DNA of 64,000 nt from Yamagishiella unicocca (GCA_003116995.1 BDSL01000121.1:216565-280564), one strand, 5' to 3'; shown: positions 1-12,619, counted from the stretch's first letter. Notes: a model not told the origin generated them from the sequence alone. A program made the numbers and translations.

Positions 1-327
1 TACCGCCCATCCACCTCAGCTGCATCGGCACACTGACGGTGCCTGGTACGGCGGCTTGCACCTTCAAGGGGTGCACTCGGTGGCAACGCCGCCTGCACTG
101 GCTGACGATAACGAGCTCATGAGCACGGGCGGCTTCACGCATGGGCGCCTGAGCGGCGGCAACGACCAATTGAGGGCCAGCGGCCTGGCGCCCCCTCCCG
201 CCGCCGCGACGCGACCTCCCATGCACCCCTGCGGCCACGCCCACGAGTTGACTGCTCATCACCAGCAGCAGTTGATGGCTCACCAGCCGCATCACCGTCA
301 GCGACAGCTCCGCTAATGGAAGTGGGC

Positions 328-430
328 GCCGGAGCTTGGGCACCGGCGGCTTGGGCTCCGGCGCTGGCGGCTTGGGCTCCGGCGCTGGCGGCTTGGGCTC
401 CGGCGCTGGCAGCTTGGGCGCTGGCGCAGT
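328..430. repeat. 21-bp GC-rich tandem repeat
   Basis: Three exact 21-bp units (349-369, 370-390, 391-411) with degenerate partial units on both sides. The unit begins GCTTGGGCTCCGG. It reads through in several frames, giving low-complexity Ala/Gly-rich peptides on both strands, so open frames here are not evidence of a gene. Confidence 0.85.
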
Positions 431-2003
431 CGCCTCCAGTGACTGCAGTAGCCATGGCAGCGACCGTGGGGTTGTTGGCGGTGGCGGTAGAAGCAGCAGC
501 GATCAAGGCCACGACAGTGTTGAGGTCCAGGGTGATGCCGGCGATTGGCGGCGGCGGCGGCAATCGAATGGCAGCGATGTTGATGGGGCCAGCATTCGTC
601 ATGGAGGCAGCGCTGGTGGCCAATGTGGTATCGGTTACAGGCCGCTGAACGCGAGCTGCTGCTGCTGCTGCGCAAACACACACCGTGAATGCTTGGAAAA
701 TGCGACAGCTGCACCACGGTACGCTGGAGGCATGAATGACAACTGTGTCTTTGGCCGCCGATGGTTTCAGAACATGGCCGCCCTCAGAGGATTTTGCAGC
801 AGCCCGCTCTACCACACCACAGAGGGTGGGCATCCCCCCTGGATTAGTTTAGGCGTCGGTCACGGTGGCGTATTAGGATTAGCAACCTGCGTATTGGAAA
901 CCGTGCCCCGGCGTATTTGGATTAGCAACCTGCGTATTGGAAACCGTGCCCCGGCGTACTGGAAAACCGCCCTTGGGTTGGAAAATGACTTATCCGCTGT
1001 GACCGCCGGATAAGTGGATAAGTGCCCCATGCCCACCCTCTGCACACCACCGATGCATGTGAGGCTGCAGAAGCGGAACACCACCGTTCAGCTCCCCTGC
1101 AACTGGAGGCGCTCAACCAAGTGGCTGTTGGCCGCGTGTCCAAGAAGGCCTTCGCGCCAGCAATTATGCCTTCCACTGCCAACTGCCGTGAACATCATTT
1201 GCGTTCGCAATCAAGGCATCGTCTGGTGAGGGCATTCATCACTAGCATACCCAGCCTGCAGTTGCAGGTGCTGTCCCACTTCTTGCTCCCGTGGTCGTTG
1301 ACGATACCCAAACCAGCAGCCGTGGGGCAATCAAGTAATCATCATAGTCCTCCGATGCACATTCTAAGATAAATCCCAGGCTCCTGAAATATGCTATTCA
1401 TATTCCTTATTGTTCTCCTGGCTTCCGGACATAGGGTTGGATGGCGACTATACTTGCACACGGTACGTCAGGGAGACAAGACAAGCACGCTACGCCTTTC
1501 ATAACCTTTCACATGCAATTTCTTAAAGACTCTTTCGTAAACAATTACACTTAACGATATCCAAGGAATGCGTCTTCCCGCTATTCCCTTGTAACTCGTC
1601 ATGAATGCGGCGCGTTTTTCATTAGCCTTCTTAGCTCGTTGCAAGCTCCATCTGGCTATTTTTAATTAGAATTACAAGACACAAAGGATTGAGAAAGAAA
1701 GATTCTCTCACACATCGTCCAAGTACGTCACTCGCAAGTTCCCCCGAGCGTGCCGCTACCGCCCCATGTGGCCCATGTGCCACCGGCCATACGGCGCGCA
1801 CTGCAGTACGGGACGCACGCGCACGCACGCGTGACGAACAGCGTGACGAACAGCCTGAAGAACGGGGCCCCATGGAAATCAAGCTATGGAAATCACGCTG
1901 AAGGCCTTCGCAGGCGGCTACGCTAAAGCTTCGCGACCTTGCGGGCGACACTCAGCATTGTACTGCCTACACGCCGGGACCCTGGCTACCGGAGCTTAAC
2001 TTC
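431..2003. other. No supported gene; upstream region of the protease gene
   Basis: I see no convincing exon here. A 43-bp sequence is present twice in tandem at 876-961 (GGATTAGCAACCTGCGTATT is its start). From about 1380 to 1690 the sequence becomes distinctly AT-richer, then returns to mixed composition before the signal-peptide ATG at 2004. The promoter of the downstream gene is presumably here, but no recognisable element was found. Confidence 0.5.
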
Positions 2004-5000
2004 ATGAAGCCCGTAGGATTGACGGCACGATGGGTCCTACTCGGAGCGCTGTGCTGCGTCGCTGCTCTTACACCTGCAGTATCGGCCAGTGGGCACGGTA
2101 AGCAGCCTTATGTTATATTATAAAGAAATTGTGATTGTAAGCAGCACCATTTCTGATGCGGCGCCAGCACCGATACATGTGCGCTAGCTCCTACCTTAAT
2201 TGCGCAGAGTCCTGGAGCAGAAGCAAGGAGGGCATTCCATTTCTAATACTCAGGGACCCCACAATCGCTACTAGAGAGGATGTACAGCGGCTCGATGAGC
2301 AGGCCTCCAATGTGTCGGCCATCGCCTACCTACTTTTCAGGGCGGCGGAGCCCTTATCTCAGACTGAAGGTGCGCTGCTAAGCAGAGGAGGGTAGGGTGG
2401 AAGAGGAGGCCCAGAATTCCAATAAGGAGGCGAAGGTGGATGCTTGTACCGCCGGGCCTCGTAGAAAATGCCTCTGAAACCAAGGATAGTGAGTGTGGGT
2501 GTCCAGGACGTCTCATGTACCAAGGGCGTATGTTTGGTTCCCTGTCAAGGAGATTCCGTGGAGCTTATCTCTGACGCTTGTAGCTTTTGATAACCCACGT
2601 CAAAATTGGCAAATCTCAGTGCATCAAGCACAGTTGGGTTACCTTACAGTTGGGTTACCTTACTTAAGTGCGTGAACATGCATGCGCCTCCACCTCTGCA
2701 CTGATAGAGCGCAGGCAGAGGTTGTTGCTGTAACGGTTACAGTGGGTTCCAGACCAGGAGGTCGAACCATCGGGCACATCGCCTGACAGAGGTATCTCTC
2801 AGGGCCCAAGGTTGTTGCCGTACTGTCCGCATGGGATCTACTGTCCGCATGGGATCTACTGTCCGCATGGGATCTACTGTCCGCATGAGATCTACTGTCC
2901 GCATGGGATCTACTGTCCGCATGAGATCTACTGTCCGCATGAGATCCACGTGCGTGCTTGGGCGGGCTGCATACACACAGTCGCTTGGGGAGGGCACTGT
3001 TCAGCGGGGGCTCTGTGTGCACCCAACGCACGTACGGCAGATGGATGGAGTTGGAAGAGGGATCGCTTGGGAATGGGCAAGGGCGGGTCGTTGGGGAGAG
3101 GCGGGGGTGCTGATGGGCTGGATGAGATGAGATGACGTGGGCTTCGAAAAAGCCAAACGGCTAGCTCCCATGTCTGCGCTGGAGGCTGTTTCATGCTCCT
3201 GGACCGGCGGTGGGCAGTAATGGTACTTGTGATAAGATGTGCTGACCGCAGTATTCTAGGCGACTGGTAGGTCTGGTTTGTGGACGACGTGTGAGTATGA
3301 ACATTGGTTAAGGCTATAGTTCGGAGTGGTGTCCATTGCTTGGCGGCGTTGATGAGCTGCGGGTGCAGCAGAAAATAGGGGCCGTAAATTGCGCAAGGTC
3401 GCCTGTTTAACAGCAAAATGCAAGGTGGACGTCCACAATGTGTTGTCTGTATCAAGGAGCCAATGACCGACATTTGAATCATTTTCGTGCCCTCAATTAT
3501 TGTTTGCAGGCTCGTCACAATCTTTGATGCCGTACCTGACACCCGTCATACTGCACCAGTACGTTTCTGGACGAGTTTATGGCAGATCAACGACAGCTTC
3601 GGAGTTGTATGAAATCTCGCAAAGATTGTACGGCTCGGACGCGCTGAAGGTGATCTGGATCCCAGCTGTGTGACCGGCATCACTGACGTGCCCCTTAGGA
3701 CTGAGCGCTGATACCATCGCCTCGATTCTCCGTGCAGACCGCATCCCCTGCATGCCGCACTTCGATCCGGCTTGCTTTCTGGGCAGCTTAGGGCGCCACT
3801 GCCGGCCTTGCTTGGCCTCCCGGCCCTTCCTTACCTGCTGCTCGTCGCCTGCCACATACAGTCTCGATACTGCACGGGCTGCAACAGCCACCGCGTCCAG
3901 GCAACGGTGTTGGCGGTGCAGCCATGTCCAACTTCTATCTGTACGAATCCACGGTTCTGTAGGGCCATGCAGCACTACGATGTAACCACGTGCTTCCGCC
4001 GCCCACCGCCCACCTGGCCCTCACTCTCTAGGCTTGCCACTACGACCTGTATAAGGCCCTGGGGGCCACCTTCCAGTGGGTGGCCGACAACATCGCGCTG
4101 CGGCAGCAGGAGGTGGAGGGCCAGCCGCTGGCCACGGCGGCATGGCCTGATCAGGAAATCTATCCCTACCTGGAGTTCAGCGCGGCGGTGTACGACGCAT
4201 TGTCGGATGGAGACAAGCTTGGCGAGACCGCTGCGGCGTTGGAGGGCAAATGCGGCTTGAGTATCTTGGACTTTGCCGCTGTGATCCCCCGTATTGCATC
4301 TGTCCTGACGGACCTGCACGCCAACCTGTTCTTCCTCCAGCGGATTGCGACGGAGCATTACAGCTCCCAATGGGATCCGGATATGACTCCAACGGCCAAC
4401 CACATTCATCCGTCCATCCCGGAACGGCGGGATTGGACCAGTGGGGTGGTGGAAAGGGAAGGCGATGTTCAGAAGGTGGCTGGCGGTGGCGGAGATGTTG
4501 ATGCCCCTGCCGCTGTGCGCCGTAACCTGCTCGCAACTGCCACCTTCGATTACTCGCTTCCGAGCGGCTTCGTGGTCGCGTCGCCAGCGACCATGCCGCA
4601 CGTTATGGCCCCACTCATTTTCCACGTCATGCTGTACACGGATTCCAACGGCAACATAGCGCCCGCCAACTACGGCGACTCAATGTCGTACGCACAGCGT
4701 GTGGTCCGTGTCGTCAACCTCCTGGCTAAGCCAACCAACTTCCAGTTCTTCATTCAGGTGCGACCATTTTTTTTATCGGAAGACGCCATCGATTGCTTGC
4801 TGAAATGCTGTTTCCGTTTCATACCGGCCCTCGCAAGCAAGCCAGTCATAGCGCTTCAGGGGCAGCTCATCAGGACTGCTTCGTGACTGCTGCCTGACTA
4901 TGGGCTACAGGAGTTTTTTTAACCTGATCTGCTCGTCCGCGCATAGCCTTTATGGACTGGAGCACTTGAGTGGCAATGTATGGAGCTTTGCATGTACCTC

Positions 5001-8000
5001 GTGTTTTAGGAAAAACGTCGCCTATGTTAAACCCTACCAAACACGTTCCTGGTTAAGTATCGACTTGATTGAATCCGGTTTTAGTCGATCTTAACACCGT
5101 GTGCAGTGGGAGCACTGGCGGCGGCTGGCAAGAACGCGCCGAACGTGCCGCTCCTTATCCCCGACCTGTGATCACTGTAGGAGGTCCGCTCCGATCCTAA
5201 GAGATACCCCAACCTACTAGTACCCGACCAAGCTACGTGGCTCAAGGCCGATGCCTGCAACACTACGTATTGCTTGGAGAACGCGACCTTCATCGAATCG
5301 TGAGTTCCATCTTAGCCATCGCATTATTAGTGCCGTGCAACTTCATGGAAGCACTATGGACAGCTCACCTGACGATGCTTTGTGACTGCCTTGCTTTCCC
5401 CCCAGGCTAGTCGCAGATTTCCCCAAAACCATCAACATCTTTGTGACGAGCGATATTACGTTAACCAGCAGATCGGTACTGGGGTATGCAAGGGTACCTG
5501 GGTAAGAGCGCTCAGCCACGCAGGGTCGCTTGTTGGTAGGCCCATCGTTCATTTTTTGCGCCCAACTTCATGCGCACGTCCTTATCCTGGGATGCATGGT
5601 GTCGCCGTGCCTAATTGAGCAGGTCAGACACCAGGCCTGAATATGGGTTAATCTACATCGCATGGAACTGTTTGTCGGAGGCTAGTTTCAACTCTCATGA
5701 AGCGTTCAACAACGGGCCCTTTGCACTGCTGCACGAGCTGTTCCATCATCTAGGGCTTGCCCACAGCTTCGGACGCACTGTGGCTGACGACGTCGTCGTG
5801 AACACGTGCACGGACGACGATTACGTTATCGACACCACACCTACCTTGGGTAGGTCGTTGGTGCCGTCGTGACCTTGGAGGAGTTTCGGTTCCAAAGCGT
5901 TTCCTTCCACGAAATGGCGATCTGGATGTGACTAAGGGGCGCATGCCACCCAAGTCCGTCTCGGTCGCACTTGGCTGTCGCATTAGATTTCCTGTTTGCG
6001 TTGTTATTCCATTGCTTTCTCTTTGCTTTTATTTGCGGCAAGGCCCAGCTGAAAGTTTCGTAATGTATCCAACAGGCAATGTTGGGTCGACCTCGTTCTA
6101 CTCGACGGCGTCCGCATACTGCAGTGAGCTGTTTTGGGGTCAGTACGGCGGGGATTGGGAGGCAGTTCTCATAGCCCGGAGCAAAACCCTGGGTATTCCG
6201 GACGCCGACATGAACGCTTGGGCGGACTCCTGTCCCACTCGGGCCGGCTACGACGAGCTGGGGAATTACATGACATACAACACACCCGTGTGCTTCGCCG
6301 CTCTGGGGCACTTCACGGCGGCGCAGGCCCAGCGCGCGCACTTCGTGACGGCGGAGCTCAACCCCGTGATGTACGCGTGGGGTCAGTACTACGCGCGGAA
6401 TGCTCCCCCCCCGCCGCCTCAGCTGTCGCCGCCGCCAGAGGGCTACAACAACCCGTGCAAAGTACGTTGGATGATGCGCCCACAGAGCCGCCCTGCCTTT
6501 AATAATTGCATACGCGCGTTACTTAGGGGTGGTTCAGCTATTGGGGGTGTAGTAGGCGAGCAGCCAAAGGCTTATCGAGATGCTGGGAGAACTCTCTGTA
6601 GTGATCGCAAGGGCCGTATAATTGTCGTACACCACCTGCACTCTCCCACATTTGAAGGGAACCGTCTCGGTCCCTTAGTGCCTTGCCAGCATGTGCTTAC
6701 TATCCCCTACCCTGGGCACTGGGTTGCCACTCCAGGTCACGTCATGCCCCACCATAGCATTCACCTAACCTTCTGTTTTTTCAAGCATCGAACCATATTG
6801 GTCAACTTCGCTCTGCCGATTCCTCTTAGAGGACAATGGACCGCTTTGCATCGCCCGAACAGTTGTGTACTTTGCGGGCCGTTCTGAGGACCTTTGGGTC
6901 TCAAGGGCTGGTTCTCGATACCAATACTGGCAGGCGAGCAGCCAAAGGCTTATCGAGATGCTGGGAGAGCGCTCTCCCTATGGCATAAACATGTCGGTTA
7001 GGGGTCGTTTTGGGTGACCGAGGATGTCAGTTATCGGGCGGGTGGGTCGGTCAACCGTCGTTAAGGGGTCGGTAAGCGGTCGTGTGGATTACTGAGTGCA
7101 AGGGTAACCCAACCTAGTGGTTGGGTAAACGGGTACCCAACGGGTACCCCGGTAAACGAACCCTATGGTTGGGTTACAGTACCGTTTCTGGCTACCGACC
7201 CCTGTAAACGGGTACCCAGGTTTACAAACCATGTTTTTTGGTACCCTTGCCTCAGTATCCCAAACGGGGTTTAACGCTCGTTAACCGAAATTGTCGTACA
7301 CCTGCTACATGGGGTGCCAGTATGAGATCATGTTAAGGGATGTGCGTTATGGAGCGGGGGCGGTGTGCGAGAGCGGAGGTACTGGCAACAATGAGACGCA
7401 ACAATTTGCTGCCGAAACCTCCACTCTTGCCGCTCCTGTCGTCCAACAAGCGACGAAAGAAGGGCGTTTACCCGACACTACAGCATTTACTCGCTTGTTG
7501 AGATCCCACGGGAGGCAACTGCAGAACTGTGGGCTACAACCATCCCTCCGTGTACTCATCTGGCAGGCCACGGCTGATTACAACTGCGCATGTAAGAGCT
7601 CCTGGACCTACAACGGAAACACCTATTCCTACTGCGAACGCTTCGACGACGACAACAACCTTCTGTGAGTTGGATAATTCAGTTGCTGAACGACGTCGGT
7701 AGACCTGTCGGTAGACCTGTCGGTAGACCTGTCGGTAGACCTGTCGGTAGACCTGTCGGTAGACCTGTCGGTAGACCTGTCGGTAGACCTGTCGGTAGAC
7801 CTGTCGGTAGACCTGCGTAGGTTGGCATGTTGCTGGCGGTCAGTTGGTTGCGTGCAGCAGGCCCCGACGTGCCGCAACCTTATTGGCTAGCTTCTTCGCT
7901 GCCCCTTGCTGCTGCCTGCAGGTGTGAGGTCCTCGACCCCGCCTCGTGCGCCGGATGCCCGGATGCATCCGCGTGGGCACAGTGCTTTTTGCCCTGCACC

Positions 8001-10240
8001 GGTGAGAGAGACATGCAGTCGACATCTCCTCTAGGTGCCCCTGCGGAACTTGCAGATGGAATAAAAAAGCCAGATTCAGATCCATGTAATGGTATTAAAT
8101 GAGCTAACTTCTGCTTTCATTATGTGGATTTGGTAGGACACGGGTTTATGAAGATGTCCCATAACCCTTGCACTTGCAGGCACTGCTCAACTTTGCAACC
8201 TATCCCTAGCTCCGGGCACGAACATGCCTCCACCACCACCACCCCGCCCACCGTCACCACCTCCCATGCCACCGCCGCCACCGCCTCGAGATGTCCCCAT
8301 TGCTTGCAAGGTACGGACTCCCCATCACCTTGCCTCAGGCAGCGAAGCTGGCAGCAACTAGCCACGACCCTAAAACCCTAGCGTAGGTTCATGACCCTGG
8401 TGCACGTCCATGCGGCATATGTCAGTTGTGTTGCGAGTGCCTGCCGGCAGCTTTCTTAGCGGCTCTCTGCGCACCACCCCGTAGGGTTCTTGACATTCTT
8501 GCCGGACTTGTCTCCTCCGCAGAGAGCAGCCAACGGCTGCGATTGCCGCAGCGCATGGAGGTACAATGGCACCTACTACTACTGCGCGTCGCCTAATGGA
8601 GACACTAATCTTTGGTAAGCAGATGGAGACAACCGGGCCCACCAGCCTACCTGGCGCAGCAGGGAGTGCTGCATGTCGCATTTCGCCTTGGCGGAATTTG
8701 AAACCGTTAGCTGTGCCGCCGCATGGCCAACACTGTACTGTGCGTGTTTGCAACGTTTCTTTGAGGCTAGCTAGCTTGGACCTAGCATAATCGCGGTGCG
8801 TCTTATTTCTCCACCGCTTTCCTCCAACCCGGCACGTCCTTTTGTACGTGAAGTAAGCACATATGCAAGCTTTGGGGGCGCGCTGGGCGGGGCGGGTGTT
8901 GAATGATCCGAGACTGATTCTCGCCTCATCGCCGCACCTCTTGCCGCGAACTTGCAGGTGTGAAGTCAGCCCTACATGTGCATTATTCAACCGATCCAGT
9001 CCGTATGCGTACTGTGACAGCTCTCTAACCGTCAGCCAATGTGAAGGTGGAGGTGGGTACACCCCTCATGAGCCGGCTGTCTCGATTGTATGGTTGGCTG
9101 CCTTGCGTAGTTCGGCTGCTAGTTGTTCATGTTGCGCGGTCTCCTGAGCCAGTTTCTCAGCGTGTTGGGGGTCTCCTGTGTACCCCACTTCAATTATGTA
9201 AACAGTATGTTTGCTCTTATCGCCATGTCCCTGGTACTGTTTTCGCCGAGTCACTCGGGAGGGGAGGTTCGGTACAAACAGTATGTCCGGTCGCATCCGC
9301 TGGGTGTCCTCTGCGCCTAGGTGCGGGAGCATCCAGGCTGGGACTCGATTGCTACTGCAGTAGTGGGGAAGGTCAGCAGCTTTGCCAGCGTCCATGATCA
9401 TCAGGCCGCCCCCAAACTTGCCTTTGTGCACGCAGTCGTCCGTGATGATTTGCCCCGCCCACCGCCGCCACCGCCTGGAAGTACAGCCGTTGCTTGCAAG
9501 GTACGGACTCCCCATCACCTTGCCTCAGGCAGCGAAGCTGGCAGCAACTAGCCACGACCCTAAAACCCTAGCGTAGGTTCACGACCCTGGTGCACGTCCA
9601 TGTGGCATCTGTCAGTTGTGTTGCGAGTGCCTGCCAGCAGCTTTCTTAGCGGCTCTCTGCGCACCACCCCGTTAGGGTTCTTGACATTCGTTCTTGCCGG
9701 ACTTGTCTCCTGCGCAGACAGCAAGCAACGGCTGCGCTTGCCGCAGCACATGGAGGTACAACGGCATCTATTCGAGCTACTGCGCGTCGCCTAACGGAGA
9801 CACTAACCTTTGGTAAGCAGACGGAGACAACCGGGCCCACCAGTCTACCTGGCGCAGCAGCGAGTGCTGCATGTCGCATTTCGTCTTGGCGGAATTTGAA
9901 ACCGTTAGCTGTGCCGCCGCATGGCCAACGCTGTACTGTGCGTATTTGCAACGTTTCTTTGAGGCTAGCTAGCTTGAACCTAGCATTATAGTGGTGCGTC
10001 ACATTCCTCCACCGCTTTCCTCCAACCCGGCACGTCCTTTTGGATGTGAAGCACATATGCAAGCTTTGGGGGCGCGCTGGGGTCGGTATTGAATTATCTG
10101 AGACCGATTCTCGCCTCATCGCCGCACCTCTCGCCGCGAACTTGCAGGTGCGAAGTCAGCCCTTCATGTGCATTATTCAACCGATCCAATCCGTATGCGT
10201 ACTGTGACAGCTCTCTAACCGTCAGCCAATGTGGAGGTGG
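2004..10240 (+). CDS. Secreted pappalysin-like (M43) metalloprotease with fibronectin-II-like modules, multi-exon
   Basis: Exon 1 (2004-2097) encodes a classic signal peptide (MKPVGLTARWVLLGALCCVA). Well-supported exons are 4032-4757, 5181-5299, 5406-5501, 5623-5849, 6049-6461, 7567-7664, 7922-8001, 8180-8310, 8523-8614, 8958-~9055, 9718-9812 and 10148-~10240; within 4032-8614 every junction agrees in phase. Exon 5623-5849 holds the zinc site HELFHHLGLAH (about 5732-5764) followed by C-x3-DDYVIDTTP. Exon 6049-6461 holds the Met-turn region GNYMTYNTPVC. Together with LGYAR upstream these are family M43 hallmarks. A Pro-rich linker follows, then three Cys-rich modules (C-x-C-x3-W-x-Y-N-G ... 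Y-C ... W/L-C-E-V) resembling fibronectin type II, each split by a phase-2 intron before the conserved Cys. Exons between 2098 and 4031 are unresolved (3560-3667 is a candidate), and the 3' end is lost in repeats. Likely acts on extracellular matrix or cell wall; substrate unknown. Confidence 0.8.
2716..2800 (-). repeat. Partial copy of the GTAACnGTTAC dispersed repeat
   Basis: Reverse-strand, truncated copy of the family best seen at 12846-13066: it runs from the TGTAACGGTTACAGTGGG end through the CCAGACC and CATCGGGC blocks and stops near 2800. It lies in an intron or unresolved part of the protease gene. Confidence 0.7.
2821..2947. repeat. 18-bp minisatellite, about 7 copies
   Basis: Seven near-identical units of TACTGTCCGCATGGGATC, with GGGATC/GAGATC variants. 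The repeat is open in several frames, producing artefactual repetitive peptides. It lies in the unresolved 5' intronic part of the protease gene. Confidence 0.9.
6462..7566 (+). other. Large intron of the protease gene with internal direct repeats
   Basis: Phase-0 intron of 1105 bp between the Met-turn exon and the first Cys-rich module. It contains a direct repeat of about 37 bp at 6556-6593 and 6930-6967 (both include CAGCCAAAGGCTTATCGAGA). Between about 7080 and 7260 there are many short variants of GGGTACCC/GGTTGGGT. No gene was seen in it. Confidence 0.6.
7696..7815. repeat. 12-bp minisatellite, exactly 10 copies
   Basis: Ten uninterrupted copies of TCGGTAGACCTG, lying within the intron (7665-7921) that splits the first Cys-rich module of the protease gene. 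The perfect array implies recent expansion. Confidence 0.95.
9062..9452 (-). pseudogene. LINE reverse-transcriptase C-terminal fragment (copy 1)
   Basis: Reverse-strand reading gives a retrotransposon C-terminal region: GGGLMIMDAG, LPHLGAEDTQRMRPDILFVP and a downstream EVGYTGD block. RPD-(I/V)-type motifs are seen in the restriction-enzyme-like endonuclease region of some non-LTR elements (as in R2 and Dualen-type elements). No reverse transcriptase core is present. It is a dead fragment, carried into place by the local duplication. Confidence 0.7.
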
Positions 10241-10284
10241 GTCTGGATCCGGGTGCCGGTTCGCACCAAACTCGCAAATGGTGC

Positions 10285-10350
10285 CCGCAATAATAATAGT
10301 AATAATATTATTATTACGCCGGCCGTAGCCTGGCGTGTATTAAGGGGGTG
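10285..10350 (+). repeat. TTA-rich repeat ending in a CGCCGGC motif (copy 1)
   Basis: An AT triplet run leads into TTATTATTACGCCGGC and then a CCTGGCGTGT-TTAAGGGGG block. The same order occurs at about 13838-13895, so this is the end of a dispersed non-coding repeat. It interrupts the 3' end of the protease gene's last recognised module. Confidence 0.7.
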
Positions 10351-10611
10351 GGGAACTATATGCCCGCACCACCGGGGAGTCTAATTTGGGTGTGTTTGTT
10401 ACTTAGGGTTGCCCTCCAGGTGTCGCCGAGCGCGGATGATGGAGCTGGCTGTCTCGATTGTATGGGTGTGTGTGTATGTTTGTGCAGCCTTTCGTTGTTT
10501 GCTCTGGGGTTGTCCCTAGATGGTGGAGGAGTGTTTTGAGGGTTTTTGGGAGCGTGCCTGTGGCTCCCAGAGTGGCAATTTGTGTTTCAGTGCAGCGCAC
10601 CTACCTCCCAC

Positions 10612-11190
10612 CCTGCCTTGCGTACTTCGGCTGCTAGTATTTTATGTTGCGCGGTCTTCTGAGCCAGTTTCTCAGCGTGTTGGGGGTCTCCTGTGTATCC
10701 CACTTCAATTATGTAAACAGTAAGTTTGCCCTTAATCGCCAGGTCCCTGGTACTGTTTTCGCCGAGTCACTCGGGAGGGGAGGTTCGGTACAAACAGTAT
10801 GTCCGGTCGCATCCGCTGGGTGTCCTCTGCGCCTAGGTGCGGGAGCATCGATGCCGGGACTCGACTGCTACTGCAGTAGTGGGGAAGGTCAGCAGCTGTG
10901 CCAGCATCCATGATCATCAGGCCGCCCCCAAACTTGCCTTTGTGCACGCAGTCCGCGATGATTTGCGTCGCTTTGTTATGTCGGTTGATGTACATCCCTT
11001 TCATCATAGGATGAATGCATCCGCCAAGGATGTACGCTCCGGAGTCCATCACGGGCCCGTTTGGGTTGCATTTGCGACACAATGGGCACTTCCCGTCCCC
11101 GCCTCGTCCGTACAGCATTTTTAGTTTTGCACTGTAGGGCATTCCATAGCGGGCTTTGTGAGGACCTGGAGCTTAGTCCCGTGTTGGGTT
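10612..11190 (-). pseudogene. LINE reverse-transcriptase C-terminal fragment (copy 2, longer)
   Basis: Same LINE family as 9062-9452 but extending further upstream. The reverse strand encodes a Cys/His cluster (CPLCRKC ... GGCIHP ... RHN) followed by GGGLMIMDAG and MRPDILFVPNLPS. The Cys-x2-Cys ... His arrangement followed by an RPD motif is typical of the C-terminus of non-LTR elements with a restriction-like endonuclease. It is 5'-truncated with no intact reading frame beyond about 136 codons. Copy 2 is probably closer to the original insertion, and copy 1 arose by local duplication. Confidence 0.75.
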
Positions 11191-12195
11191 TTGGGGTCTG
11201 ACTTGCGCGTGAGCGTTGGGCCGTTACGTACGATTGCACAGTTCACCGTTTAACAATGAACGAAGTAATGATGTCGGCTTGCGGAACGGAGGCGCCACGA
11301 AGGTGGGATCAGCGAGCTGCCAGGTAGAAGCTACGCATTCCTGAAGCTCCCACGCTCGTCCGTCGTACCAGTCTGAAATAGTGTGGCGCGAATCCGCGCG
11401 GCCGCATGAGGTGCCGACATGACAACTCCCAATCCTGTAATAGCGCCTGCCTCTCTGCGCCACCATACTACCCCGCGCCAGCGGCTCTTCCCCGCGGCTA
11501 ATCAGTGCAAGCCTCCTTGACACGCACTCACTCATCACCCGACGGGTCAAGGTTCACCCCGGCCGCTTCCTCCCGACCCCACACGGCCATGCCTAGCCCC
11601 TGACCAGGTCCGCCACCCCCACCCGCCGTCTCACCCCGGCCCCACTAACGCCGCCATGTGAAACTGTCGCTCCTGCGCCTGCATCGTACCCGCGGCCAGC
11701 CCGGGCATTCACACATCCAATCGGTGCGGTTTGAGCCACTCGTCACGGATGGGCCTCGGACCTAACAGCACTATCCACCACTGGGACCACACAGGTGCAG
11801 TCGGACCGCTCCTCCGCCACCTTACATACCACCTGCGACCTGCCCCACTAGTGCGAACGGGGGGAGATGTACAACAACGGTCGAGGCTGCCCCACCGGCG
11901 CTGCAGGATCAGCTGTGGGGCCCACTGCGCCAGCCCCCGTCCTGCCAGCATTGTCCCGGCTCCCGACCTGAGCGAATGAACTCATCAGCACGCCTCCTGG
12001 CCTGCCCCACTGGGGTTCTCCGTCCGGAGCGCATCAAGGAACACCTGGGCCTCCACCAGGCACTGGCTTGTACCCTGGACCGCCTCGTCCCAGGACCCTT
12101 GCCTCGCAGCACCAGCCCCACCAAACGACTGGGCAGTGGTGCGGTCGCCACCACTTCGGCGCATTGACATGATCTTGCCTAACCCCAGGGCCATG
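11191..12195. other. No supported gene
   Basis: Short open frames occur on both strands but show no recognisable domain, no phase-consistent splice pairs and no codon regularity. Nothing else was seen. Confidence 0.45.
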
Positions 12196-12619
12196 TGGTT
12201 GTTGTTGTTGTTGTAACGGTTACAGTGGGATCCAGACCATGTGGTGCATTCCCACCGCCGCCGCCTTCTGCAACTCGACTAATAGTGCTGCGAACCCCTC
12301 ATGAACTTGTTAGGTCGCGTCCACAATGTGCCCTAGGGATCGCAGCCTCTGAGTTGGATCAGCCGGCCCTTCTTGAAGCTGAGCGTAACCCTTAAGGCGC
12401 TGAGGAGCAGGGCACAGGTGTGGCCCAGAGACTCCGCCCGCCCCTGTGAGCTGGCTGCCCCGCCCGCCACGCCGTCCATCAGATACGTCAATCTCACCCC
12501 GCGCACTCAGAGCGGGCGGAACACTTCTAACTTCATGGCCGTGCCGGCTGCCCCCAGCTCCCTCCAGTGCCGAGCTCGACGATGAAACAGACAGGTGATG
12601 CAACAGACGGCCTGTCAAC

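Larger units (their letters stand above)
8263..10640 (+). repeat. Tandem segmental duplication of protease exons plus LINE fragment (period about 1190 bp)
   Basis: Unit 1 (about 8263-9452) and unit 2 (about 9453-10640) share the end of a Pro-rich exon, the intron, the module exon (8523-8614 versus 9718-9812), its partner exon (8958 versus 10148) and a stretch of reverse-strand LINE sequence. Landmarks are offset by 1190 bp, for example GCTTGCAAGGTACGGACTCC at 8302 and 9492. Unit 2 is additionally interrupted between about 10240 and 10610 by other repeats. The LINE fragment sits where unit 1 meets unit 2, so the second Pro-rich exon is truncated at its 5' side. Phases are conserved in both copies, so the duplication extends the protein by one module if splicing still works. 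Confidence 0.85.

Noticed and set aside
135..1013. Overlapping ORFs of 225-232 codons on both strands at the left edge
   Set aside because: They are driven by the 21-bp tandem repeat and GC-rich composition, with no start context, splice pairs or domain; cannot choose a strand.
2821..2947. CRISPR-like regular repeat
   Set aside because: Contiguous 18-bp minisatellite without spacers in a eukaryotic genome; the 12-bp array at 7696-7815 was rejected for the same reason.
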